Assembly: GCF_900187405.1 (NCBI RefSeq)
Contig: NZ_LT896716.1
Location: forward strand, 3,224,753-3,288,752
Direction: 5' to 3'
Source: Geobacter sp. DSM 9736
GTDB lineage: Bacteria > Desulfobacterota > Desulfuromonadia > Geobacterales > Geobacteraceae
Length of the DNA stretch: 64,000 bases
Position 1 is the first letter of the stretch, and each line of letters opens with the position of its first letter. The position numbers were made by a program, and so were the translations under genes. Positions 17,734 through 25,419 of the stretch are shown piece by piece. The notes below the pieces were generated by a model. That model did not search any database. It was not told the origin of the DNA and saw nothing but the letters and a program-made list of their open reading frames with translations.

Positions 17734-17746
17734 CAAAGGAGACTCC

Positions 17747-18241
17747 CTACGGACGCGCTTCTTTCCGCGGCTGCTTGGTGGTGCTCTTCTGCTTCTTTTC
17801 GGGCGCTGCAGCCAGCTGCTCCTTCTCTTCCTTCACCTGCTGGAATATCTGCTTTAACTGGGCGTCACTGAGGACTTCCTTGCATTGAGGGAAAATCTGC
17901 TCCTCCTCGTCTTCTACATGGTGAAGCACGCCCTCCTGCATCTGCTCGAGAGTCTCCATCCACTGGTCGGAGTTCATGCTGGTTTTGTTCAGTTTCTGCA
18001 GGAGTTTTTTCGTTTCCTGGTGTTCGTGAAGGGCGTCTTCCACGAGCTCCTGCATTGATTCCTCATCCTTGATAAGGGGGTAGAAGTATTTTTCCTCGAG
18101 CTGCATGTGCTGCGTAAGAGACGAGTTCAACCGCTCGAAAACCTCCTGCCGCTGCTCCTCATCCCCCTCCACAAGTTTGTCCATCAGCTGCTCAACGAGA
18201 CGGTGGTCCTTCTTCAGGAGTTCGAATAGCTGCTGTGCCAT
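17747..18241 (-). CDS. Hemerythrin/HHE domain protein
   Basis: The 164-residue protein is a four-helix HHE cation-binding domain. Likely iron ligands are His13 (KKDHRLVEQ), His45/Glu49 (QHMQLEE), His74 (HEHQ) and His108/Glu112 (HHVEDEEE). A lysine-rich low-complexity tail follows from about residue 145. Such proteins bind a diiron centre and sense or buffer oxygen, NO or iron. GGAGGA lies upstream of the ATG. It is the last gene of a block that begins with the cytochrome c and SRPBCC genes, which looks like a stress or redox cassette. Confidence 0.92.
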   Translation of the reverse strand: MAQQLFELLKKDHRLVEQLMDKLVEGDEEQRQEVFERLNSSLTQHMQLEEKYFYPLIKDEESMQELVEDALHEHQETKKLLQKLNKTSMNSDQWMETLEQMQEGVLHHVEDEEEQIFPQCKEVLSDAQLKQIFQQVKEEKEQLAAAPEKKQKSTTKQPRKEARP

Positions 18242-18288
18242 ACAATTCCTCCTTCCAGTGATAGTGTTCTGAAACCGCCGATGCGGCC

Positions 18289-19503
18289 CTATGCCGTACC
18301 GAACGGGGTGGCCGACAGGGTGCGATAGGCATTCCCCGGGTTCATCACGATCTTGATGCAGTCTTCCTGTTTGTTCGCGAATATCTCATAACCCCTTGGC
18401 GCATCTTCAAGGGCCATCCGGTGGGAGATGATGAAGGTCGTGTCGATCTGGCCGCTCTCGATCAGGTGGATGAGGTGCCGAAGATGCTTTTGGACATGGG
18501 TCTGGCCGGTCCGGATGGTCAATCCCTTGGCAAAGACGGCCCCCATCGGCATTTTGTCGACGAAACCGCTGTAGACGCCGGGGATCGAAAGCGTCCCCCC
18601 CTTACGGCATGACTTGATGGCCTGGCGAAGCGCCATCGGTCGATCCTGCTCGATACGCAAGGTCTGCTTGATGTTATCGTAGGCGGCTTCCAGTCCCGTC
18701 CCCTGGGCTTCCATGCCGACCGAATCAATGCAGGAGTCGGGGCCCCGCCCACCAGTCATCTGATGGAGTTCTTCCGAAACATCACACTCCTCATAGTTGA
18801 GAACTTCTGCTCCGCACTTGCTGCGTGCGATTTCGAGCCGATCGGGGAACCGGTCTATGGCCACTACCTTCTCGGCACCGAGATGATAGGCGCACTTTAT
18901 TGCGAGAAGTCCGACGGGGCCGCACCCCCAGATGGCAACGGTGTCCCCCTTGTTGATGTTGCAATTTTCTGCAGCCTGGTACGCCGTCGGGAAGATATCG
19001 GTCAGGAAGAGAACCTGCTCGTCGCTCAGGCTCTCCGGCACCTTGTGAGGCCCTACGTCAGCGTACGGGACTCTTACGTATTCCGCCTGACCGCCTGCAT
19101 ATCCACCATAGAGGTGGGAATACCCAAAAATACCTGCGCCGGTGTCACCGAACGTCTTCTCCATGATGAAGGAATTCGGGTTGGAGTTGTCGCACAGGGA
19201 CCAGAGGTCGTGCTGGCAGTACCAGCAGTTGCCGCAGGAGATGGGAAACGGTACCACCACACGGTCACCACGCTTCAGGTTGGTGACGGCGGGACCGACC
19301 TCGGCAACCTCTCCCATGAATTCGTGACCCAGGATGTCTCCTTCTTTCATTCCGGGTATATAGCCATTGTAAAGATGAAGATCGGAACCGCAGATGGCCG
19401 TGAGGTTGACTTTAATAACGGCGTCGCGAGGGTTTATGATTCCGGGGTCGGGAACGGTGTCAACCTGGATATTCCGTTTCCCATGCCAGCAAACAGCTTT
19501 CAT
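18289..19503 (-). CDS. Zinc-dependent alcohol dehydrogenase (formaldehyde-dehydrogenase-like)
   Basis: A 404-residue MDR enzyme with catalytic zinc residues in CGSDLHLYNG and GHEFMGEV. The structural zinc loop CGNCWYCQHDLWSLC has four Cys, and the NAD-binding motif is AIWGCGPVGLLAIK. The length and the NPNSFIMEKTFGDTGAGIFGYSHLYGG-type insertion region resemble glutathione-independent formaldehyde dehydrogenases and related enzymes common in stress gene clusters. It lies between the SRPBCC and hemerythrin genes on the same strand. Substrate unproven. Confidence 0.9.
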   Translation of the reverse strand: MKAVCWHGKRNIQVDTVPDPGIINPRDAVIKVNLTAICGSDLHLYNGYIPGMKEGDILGHEFMGEVAEVGPAVTNLKRGDRVVVPFPISCGNCWYCQHDLWSLCDNSNPNSFIMEKTFGDTGAGIFGYSHLYGGYAGGQAEYVRVPYADVGPHKVPESLSDEQVLFLTDIFPTAYQAAENCNINKGDTVAIWGCGPVGLLAIKCAYHLGAEKVVAIDRFPDRLEIARSKCGAEVLNYEECDVSEELHQMTGGRGPDSCIDSVGMEAQGTGLEAAYDNIKQTLRIEQDRPMALRQAIKSCRKGGTLSIPGVYSGFVDKMPMGAVFAKGLTIRTGQTHVQKHLRHLIHLIESGQIDTTFIISHRMALEDAPRGYEIFANKQEDCIKIVMNPGNAYRTLSATPFGTA

Positions 19504-19586
19504 GATTTCCTCCCTTGAGGGTTATGGGTGCTAGGTGAGACCGCCCGGTCCAGGAAAAGGGGGACCGATGGCCTGGTCTGTCGCAC

Positions 19587-20378
19587 TTATCGGGGCACTG
19601 CCCCTCCGCCGGGCATGAACGAGCGAACCGCTTGTTTTTGGGCATGCGTCGCGGATGTGGCGGTTTCTCCAGTTTCCAGTATTTGCTTGAACCTTTTCAG
19701 GTCCTCCTCGATCTGCTGGGCCGTAATCTGGTTCAGGATCTTCCCTGCAACCTTTCCCACCGCGCCAGCCGGCGGGGTATAAGCGATGCGCACTTTCATC
19801 TCGGTGCCGCGCCCTCCGGATGCCTCGCGGAATTCGACAGTGCCCTGATTGGGGACCTGGGCTCCCTCAAGGGAGCGCCAGCTGATCCGGCCGGGATGAT
19901 CTTCCGTCGTCTCGGCGTCCCATTCGACCGTGGTTCCCCGAGGTCCAGAGGCTTTCCAGTGGGAGGTCCGCTCTCCAGTTCTCTGCACCGAATCGACATG
20001 CCGCATGAATCGGGGAATGTTTTCCAGGTGACGCCAGAATTCGTACACCTCCTGTGGCGACCTGTTGATAGTCACGCTCTTCTCGAACTCCAGGCCTGTA
20101 TCGGAAGTTCCGGCCGTGTTGACTCCAAGTGTTTCGTACATGTCGCAGTGGCCAGTCTTGCCACGGTAGAAAACCATGCCCCCAGCAGCGAGCATCGCGA
20201 GCCCGGGGAGAAAGCGACCTTTTGAAATCCGCGAGATTCCGGCCAGAGCCAGCGTGGCGCCACCTACCATTGAAGCCTTCCGTTCGGTACGACCTACATT
20301 TATTTTTCTGCCGGTCGTTTCCTGTTGCTCTTCACCGCCGAACTGACGGGAATGAGCCGCAGCTTGCGAAGTTGCCAT
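19587..20378 (-). CDS. SRPBCC (polyketide cyclase/dehydrase-like) membrane-associated protein
   Basis: The 263-residue protein starts with a disordered Gln/Ser-rich stretch. About residues 40-90 contain a glycine-rich hydrophobic hairpin of DUF2892 type (GGATLALAGISRI, LPGLAMLAAGGMVFY). An SRPBCC domain follows from about 110 (SVTINRSPQEVYEFWRHLEN, then WKASGP and RISWRSLEG). Such domains bind hydrophobic ligands; none is known for this family. ATG 20378 has AAGGAGG seven bases upstream; a further 17 codons upstream are unlikely. It precedes the alcohol dehydrogenase gene by 83 bases. Confidence 0.88.
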   Translation of the reverse strand: MATSQAAAHSRQFGGEEQQETTGRKINVGRTERKASMVGGATLALAGISRISKGRFLPGLAMLAAGGMVFYRGKTGHCDMYETLGVNTAGTSDTGLEFEKSVTINRSPQEVYEFWRHLENIPRFMRHVDSVQRTGERTSHWKASGPRGTTVEWDAETTEDHPGRISWRSLEGAQVPNQGTVEFREASGGRGTEMKVRIAYTPPAGAVGKVAGKILNQITAQQIEEDLKRFKQILETGETATSATHAQKQAVRSFMPGGGAVPR

Positions 20379-20570
20379 GTCTGTGCCTCCTTGTGTGCCA
20401 GCGTGAGGTTGATTATTAGCAGATGCCAAGCTTCTCAGGTAATTTTTACATAGAGGGCTGGGAATGCAACAGGGAGGGGGATGTCTTAATACGTGACACC
20501 TGTAGCGAAGAACATGCTCGCAAAGCAGTGGAAGGCGTTGTTATACCACGGAAGTTCAAAGAGGAGCAGG

Positions 20571-20975
20571 TCAGGAGGCAGGGGAGGGACGAAGTGCGTC
20601 GATGATCGCCATCATTTCTTTGTTGTTTAGGGACTTCACCGGGTGTTCCGCTTCCTTTTTCGTCAAGGCCGAGCTGAGCTGTGAGAAGCGGATGCCGCGG
20701 ATTTCCGAGGTTGTCTGGATGCCGTGGCAATCGGAACAATGCTGCCGGTACAGGTTCGATCCATCTACGAGAGGCATCATTTCTATTTTCGCGACCTCCG
20801 GATACCGGAGTGTCTGAAGGGGAGGGAACTGCATCATTCTGATAGGCACTTCATGCGGAATATTCCCCTGTATGAGCGGGGAGACGCCGTTGAGGCGCGG
20901 ATGGTTTTCCCCTGCAACTCCAGCGGGAATAAGCAGAAAGAGAGATAGCGGTAGAAGCCAGGTCGATGGTTTCAT
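20571..20975 (-). CDS. Secreted monohaem cytochrome c
   Basis: The N-terminus (LLPLSLFLLIPAGVAGE) is a signal peptide with cleavage near residue 22. A single haem-binding motif CSDCH lies at 80-84 of 134 residues, followed by a short helical domain ending NNKEMMAIIDALRPS. It would be a periplasmic electron carrier. The 55-residue stretch between signal and haem motif is unusual and of unknown role. It heads the group SRPBCC, dehydrogenase, hemerythrin, with a gap of 192 bases that may hold a separate promoter. Confidence 0.9.
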   Translation of the reverse strand: MKPSTWLLPLSLFLLIPAGVAGENHPRLNGVSPLIQGNIPHEVPIRMMQFPPLQTLRYPEVAKIEMMPLVDGSNLYRQHCSDCHGIQTTSEIRGIRFSQLSSALTKKEAEHPVKSLNNKEMMAIIDALRPSPAS

Positions 20976-21282
20976 GGCCGTGTTCCTCCACGATACATGA
21001 TGCCTCGGAATGAAAAATGGGAGCTTGTCGGGAAGCCTGCGGAAAATGGGGCAGGGGCGAGGGCATCGGATTATTCTCCGTAGCTCGGCAGAGCGGGTTT
21101 GCCTGCCTTTTCTCCGGAGGTCGTTTTGACGTTGTTCTAATCCTGCCCTAGATGGTGGATGGAAAGCAAACTTTTTAGCGTTATTTTGTCTTCATGGATG
21201 CCAAATAATTATTCAAATTCAGCTATTTACGCTAGGGGGCTGGATGGGCTAGAAGGGAACCACGCCGGAAAAGGCAATTCTA
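20976..21282. other. Intergenic region, no gene seen
   Basis: These 307 bases between the cytochrome c gene and galE, both leftward, are AT-richer around 21160-21230. They probably contain the cytochrome promoter. I found no convincing terminator, RNA or ORF. Confidence 0.4.
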
Positions 21283-22263
21283 CTACCTGCGGGTCAGCTT
21301 TTGTTCCCAGCGCCACGCATCGGCTACGATAGTTCGCAGGTCGTCGAACTTCGGCTGCCAATGCAGCACACTCCGGGCCCTGTCGGCTTTGGCCACCAGG
21401 ATAGCCGGATCTCCTTCACGCCGAGCTGATTCCTTTACGGTAAAATCTACGCCGCTAACTTCCTTTACAATCCCGATAACTTCACGCACGCTCGCGCCAC
21501 GTCCGTAACCGACGTTGATGACCGATGTCTCTCCACCTTTATTCAGGTAGTCGAGGGCGGCAAGGTGGGCGGAGGCGAGATCCTCCACATGAATGTAATC
21601 TCGGATGCAGGTGCCGTCGGGGGTCGGGTAGTCGGTGCCGAAGATGTCCATGTGGGGGCGCATTCCGAGGGCTGCCTGACACGCTACCTTGATCAGATGT
21701 GTTGCCTCTGGGGTACGCTGCCCCATACGCGCCTCCCGATCTGCCCCTGCCACATTGAAGTAGCGAAGCGCCACGTAGGGGAGTGAGTGCGCACGGGAGG
21801 TCTCACGAAGCATATACTCGCTCATCAACTTGGACAGCCCGTATGGGTTGATGGGAAGTGTCGGACTGTCTTCCGAGGCGATTCCCCCCTCGGGCAAACC
21901 GTACACAGCCGCCGTGCTGGAAAAGATGAACCGCTCCACCCGGTGTTTTACGGCAGCCCTCAGCAGGTTGAGGGTCTTGCAGGTATTGTTGCCGAAGTAC
22001 TTGAGTGGATCGGAAACCGATTCAGGAGCAACGATGGAGGCGGCAAAGTGAAGAACCGTCCTGCAGCCGTACTCGCCGAAAACCTTGTCCAGCTTCTCCG
22101 CATCTCCCACATCTCCAGTCACGAGGCGCTCCCCGTGTACGAGGGCATCGGCGAATCCTGTGGAAAGATTGTCGTAGACGATGACTTCGTGTCCTGCTTC
22201 AGACAATTGTCGCACCACATGGCTTCCAATGTAGCCGCAACCTCCGGTTACGAGTATCGGCAT
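21283..22263 (-). CDS. galE: UDP-glucose 4-epimerase
   Basis: A 326-residue extended SDR with GGCGYIGSH (7-15), FSSTAAVYG serine segment and catalytic Tyr141-x3-Lys145 (NPYGLSKLM). The substrate-binding region reads RYFNVAGAD and the end is typical of GalE. It interconverts UDP-glucose and UDP-galactose, closing the Leloir pathway with galT and galK found further on. The start ATG 22263 has AGGAGA seven bases upstream; an upstream extension of 25 codons is not conserved-looking. It is divergent from the glycosyltransferase-mutase fusion gene. Confidence 0.95.
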   Translation of the reverse strand: MPILVTGGCGYIGSHVVRQLSEAGHEVIVYDNLSTGFADALVHGERLVTGDVGDAEKLDKVFGEYGCRTVLHFAASIVAPESVSDPLKYFGNNTCKTLNLLRAAVKHRVERFIFSSTAAVYGLPEGGIASEDSPTLPINPYGLSKLMSEYMLRETSRAHSLPYVALRYFNVAGADREARMGQRTPEATHLIKVACQAALGMRPHMDIFGTDYPTPDGTCIRDYIHVEDLASAHLAALDYLNKGGETSVINVGYGRGASVREVIGIVKEVSGVDFTVKESARREGDPAILVAKADRARSVLHWQPKFDDLRTIVADAWRWEQKLTRR

Positions 22264-22655
22264 GGCGTCTCTCCTGTCAACATGGGCTTTTGCAGCATAT
22301 CCAGCCTTCGGCGGGATTTTCTCCGGTAAGAGTAGCATGCTCCCCGGTATTCCTCAATATCTGACTCGTCCAGCTTGATGGCTTGGGCTGCCCGGGGAGC
22401 ACGACCGGCAGCAGTGCAGCGCTCTTCACCTGCCGCGTTTTTCGCTTCGGCCCCCGAGCTTTCTTTTAACCATTCGTGTGTTAAAATTTTTTGGAAGTCT
22501 TCTCCAGTGCAGTTCCAGTTGGCGATCTCATTTACGGAGAAACGCCCGTCCATTTAGTCGCAAAAGAACATCGGGTTTTCAAATCCCAGCTGAAATTTGC
22601 ATATGGAACAGCATCCGAAGCGACACGAAACCGAGCCGCCGAAGGAGACAACTCT
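22264..22655. other. Divergent promoter region of galE and the GT-mutase fusion
   Basis: The region holds the two ribosome-binding sites, an inverted repeat at 22464-22486, and no gene I can support. A 101-codon minus-strand frame across it was rejected. Confidence 0.45.
22464..22486. promoter_or_regulatory. Inverted repeat TTTTAAC-N9-GTTAAAA, candidate operator
   Basis: Perfect 7-bp arms lie at 22464-22470 and 22480-22486 in the AT-rich centre of the divergent galE/fusion-gene intergenic region. The layout fits a dimeric repressor site that could govern both directions. No regulator gene is adjacent. Confidence 0.45.
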
Positions 22656-25232
22656 ATGACCCAGACCCTCATCGTGTTTTCGCATCTCCGCTGGAACTTC
22701 GTGTACCAACGCCCGCAGCACCTGCTGACCCGGATGGCGCGTTCCAGGCAGGTGATTTTTTTTGAGGAGCCTGTCTTCAGTGAGAAGGTTGAGCCGTTTC
22801 TGGAGGAAAGCGTCCCGGAGCCGAACGTAACGGTATGCAGGCCCCATACTCCTTCATCGAAGTCCGGCTATCACGACGAGCAGCTGACGTACCTTGCGCC
22901 TTTGCTTAAGAAGCTGATCCGCGACAAGGGGTTGACCGACTATAGCGTCTGGTTCTATACCCCCATGGCGCTCCCTCTCGCCCAGAACCTCTCGCCGCAG
23001 GCCATCGTTTACGACTGCATGGATGAACTCTCCGCATTCAAGGGGGCACCCCGGCAGGTGGTGCAGCGGGAGTCGGCTCTCCTGAAGGTTGCCGATGTTG
23101 TCTTTACCGGCGGACCGAGCCTCTACCGGGCCAAGCGGGATCATCACCCGGAGGTCCACTGCTTTCCGAGCAGCGTCGACGCCGGCCACTTTTCGCGCGC
23201 AAAAGACATGACGCTGGAGCATGAAGCACAAAAGGGACTCCCTCGCCCTCGCCTCGGCTATTTCGGCGTCATCGACGAGCGGCTCGATCTGAACCTGATC
23301 GATGCCATGGCCGCTGCCCATCCGGAATGGCAGATCGTCATGGTGGGCCCGGTGGTGAAGATAGACCCGGCCACTCTCCCGCGCCATCCAAATATTCACT
23401 ACTTCGGGCAGCGGGAGTACGCCGATCTCCCGTCATTTCTCTCGGGATGGGATGTATGTCTGATCCCCTTCGCGATTAACGAATCGACGCGCTTCATCAG
23501 CCCCACCAAAACCCTGGAATACATGGCGGCCGAAAAGCCGGTAGTAAGCACTCCAATCACCGACGTTGCCGAGCCTTACGGGGACATCGTTTTCATCGGC
23601 CACAGCCACGATGCGTTCATCTCTTTCTGCAGGGACGCTCTGGCGCTGAGTCAGGCCCAATATGACCAGCGGATTGCCGGGATGCGGAAGGTTCTCGCGA
23701 GCACTTCCTGGGATGCCACGGCACGGGGGATGAACGAGTTGCTTGATCGCGTGCTGGAAGAAGGGGGAAAGGTATCCGAAAAGCGGGTTCGAGCGGAGGT
23801 GTCGCAGAGGGTCCCGGGAAAGTTGCCGCACCTGGTGGTGGGGGCCGGACCGACGGGACTAAGCGCCGCCTACCACCTGGGAGAGAACGCACTGCTCATC
23901 GAACAGCATGGGAAGGTCGGCGGCTGGTGCCGCTCCATCGAGGAGAAGGGGTTCACCTTCGACTATGCAGGCCACATCATGTTCTCCAATGACCCCTACG
24001 TCCACCGGATGTACGAAATGCTTCTCGGTGAGAACGTCCACTGGCAGGAGCGGGAGGCCTGGATCCACAGCAAGGGTGTCTACACCCGCTATCCCTTCCA
24101 GGGTGCACTCTACGGGTTACCCCCCGAGGTAATCAAGGAGTGCATCGTCGGCGCCATCGAGTCACGGTACGGAAAGATCGGGAAGGAGGCTCCTCCCGGA
24201 GGTGAAGCCGGCGATCACCACATCCTGCCGCTGACCCATCGCAGGGAAGAGCCGAAGAACTTCGAGGAGTTCATCTACCGCGTGTGGGGTGCGGGGATTG
24301 CAAAGCATTTTGCCATCCCCTACAACAGGAAGCTTTGGGGGCTTCCCCTTACCGAGATGGAGACGTCCTGGCTCGGCGGACGAGTGCCGCTCCCCGATTT
24401 GGATGAGATGATCGAAGGGGCGCTCCACCCGGTGCCGAAGCCGATGGGTCCCAACGCCCGCTTCGGCTATCCCCTCCACGGCGGCTTTCAATCCCTCATG
24501 GATGGGTTCCTTCCCCACCTCCAGGGGAGGGTCAAAACCGGCTCGCCAGTCATCAAGGTCTCTCCCCGTTTGAAGACCGTCACCGTCAGAGGGGGCACCG
24601 AGTACTGCTACGAAACCCTCATCAGCACGATGCCCCTTCCCGAGCTCATCAGGATGATAGGCGACGAAGCGCCGCCGAAGGTCCACCTGGCGGCGGCGAA
24701 ACTCCGCTACCTCTCCATCCGCAACGTGAACCTCGGCATAGCACGCCCCGACGTGACGGAAAAACACTGGATTTACCTTCCCGAGACGCCGGTGTCGCAC
24801 CGCATCTTCGTCCAGGGGAATGCCAGCCCCCATTGCAACCCGCCTGGCGGATTCGGGCTCACCCTTGAGATCAGTTACTCCGACCTGAAACCGCTTCCGT
24901 GCGAAGGGGAGGAACTCATCAAGCGCTGCATCGGCGACATGCGGAAGATAGGGATGCTTCGCCCGCGGGACAAGGTGATTACTGCAAACGAGCTCGACAT
25001 GCCCTACGCCTACGTCATCTACGATCACACGAGATCGGAGAACGTGGCGGTGATCCGCAGCTGGCTCGAAGAGCATGGTATATTCCCCTCCGGGCGTTAT
25101 GGCGAATGGGAGTACTACAACTCGGACCACGCGCTCCTCGCCGGAAGGAAGGCGGCGGAGAAGGCGCTCCAGTATGCGGCGGATACAGCTTCAGAGAAGC
25201 CGGAGCGGCGCAGGGTGCAACGGCGCACATAA
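22656..25232 (+). CDS. Fusion: GT-B glycosyltransferase + UDP-galactopyranose-mutase-like flavoprotein
   Basis: An 858-residue protein. Residues 1-370 are a GT-B glycosyltransferase with an N-terminal LRWNFVYQRPQHLLTRMA segment and donor motif SPTKTLEYMAAEKPVVSTP (282-300). From about 390 an FAD-binding domain begins with HLVVGAGPTGLSAAYHL, then EQHGKVGGWCRS and FDYAGHIMFS. These and the later FAIPYNRKLWGLPLTEM segment resemble UDP-galactopyranose mutase and protoporphyrinogen-oxidase-type flavoproteins. Inferred: supply and transfer of a rearranged galactose, such as galactofuranose. The start is ATG 22656 with GAAGGAG upstream. It is the only rightward gene of the carbohydrate locus. Confidence 0.86.
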   Translation: MTQTLIVFSHLRWNFVYQRPQHLLTRMARSRQVIFFEEPVFSEKVEPFLEESVPEPNVTVCRPHTPSSKSGYHDEQLTYLAPLLKKLIRDKGLTDYSVWFYTPMALPLAQNLSPQAIVYDCMDELSAFKGAPRQVVQRESALLKVADVVFTGGPSLYRAKRDHHPEVHCFPSSVDAGHFSRAKDMTLEHEAQKGLPRPRLGYFGVIDERLDLNLIDAMAAAHPEWQIVMVGPVVKIDPATLPRHPNIHYFGQREYADLPSFLSGWDVCLIPFAINESTRFISPTKTLEYMAAEKPVVSTPITDVAEPYGDIVFIGHSHDAFISFCRDALALSQAQYDQRIAGMRKVLASTSWDATARGMNELLDRVLEEGGKVSEKRVRAEVSQRVPGKLPHLVVGAGPTGLSAAYHLGENALLIEQHGKVGGWCRSIEEKGFTFDYAGHIMFSNDPYVHRMYEMLLGENVHWQEREAWIHSKGVYTRYPFQGALYGLPPEVIKECIVGAIESRYGKIGKEAPPGGEAGDHHILPLTHRREEPKNFEEFIYRVWGAGIAKHFAIPYNRKLWGLPLTEMETSWLGGRVPLPDLDEMIEGALHPVPKPMGPNARFGYPLHGGFQSLMDGFLPHLQGRVKTGSPVIKVSPRLKTVTVRGGTEYCYETLISTMPLPELIRMIGDEAPPKVHLAAAKLRYLSIRNVNLGIARPDVTEKHWIYLPETPVSHRIFVQGNASPHCNPPGGFGLTLEISYSDLKPLPCEGEELIKRCIGDMRKIGMLRPRDKVITANELDMPYAYVIYDHTRSENVAVIRSWLEEHGIFPSGRYGEWEYYNSDHALLAGRKAAEKALQYAADTASEKPERRRVQRRT

Positions 25233-25291
25233 CCTGGAGCAACGGCGCACACTGAGAACGATTTTCGTGAGGCTCCAAACTGAGAAAGAGG

Positions 25292-25325
25292 AAAAGACTT
25301 CCCGGCATGTCGCGGGAGGTCTTTT
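25292..25325. terminator. Bidirectional intrinsic terminator between convergent genes
   Basis: A 13-bp stem with one G-U type mismatch (25292-25304 with 25313-25325) encloses an 8-base loop and has A and T tracts on both sides (CTTTTCTTTG on plus, GTCTTTTCCTC on minus). It lies between the convergent fusion genes. Confidence 0.8.
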
Positions 25326-25419
25326 CTTTGCCCTTGTTTTTGGCGCGATTCCTCTTCATGGAAAGAGGGGCGGATGGGTCTGGGAAGAGGAGGGAATGAA
25401 ACAGAAGCTTTTCCGGAGA

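Larger units (their letters stand above)
17362..17746. other. Non-coding region holding the operon promoter and a terminator
   Basis: No gene is visible in these 385 bases. They hold the promoter of the operon that starts at 17361, an untranslated leader of about 145 bases, and a stem-loop behind the hemerythrin gene. Within the leader a GC-rich palindrome (CCGGGG/CCCCGG, about 17428-17441) could form a small RNA hairpin. Confidence 0.5.

Noticed and set aside
22248-22553. 101-codon minus-strand frame ahead of galE
   Set aside because: No ribosome-binding site at its ATG, no recognisable domain, overlaps the galE start and lies across the divergent promoter region and inverted repeat.
24162-25130. 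322-codon frame antisense to the GT-mutase fusion
   Set aside because: Sense frame has clear FAD-domain motifs; antisense frame has none.
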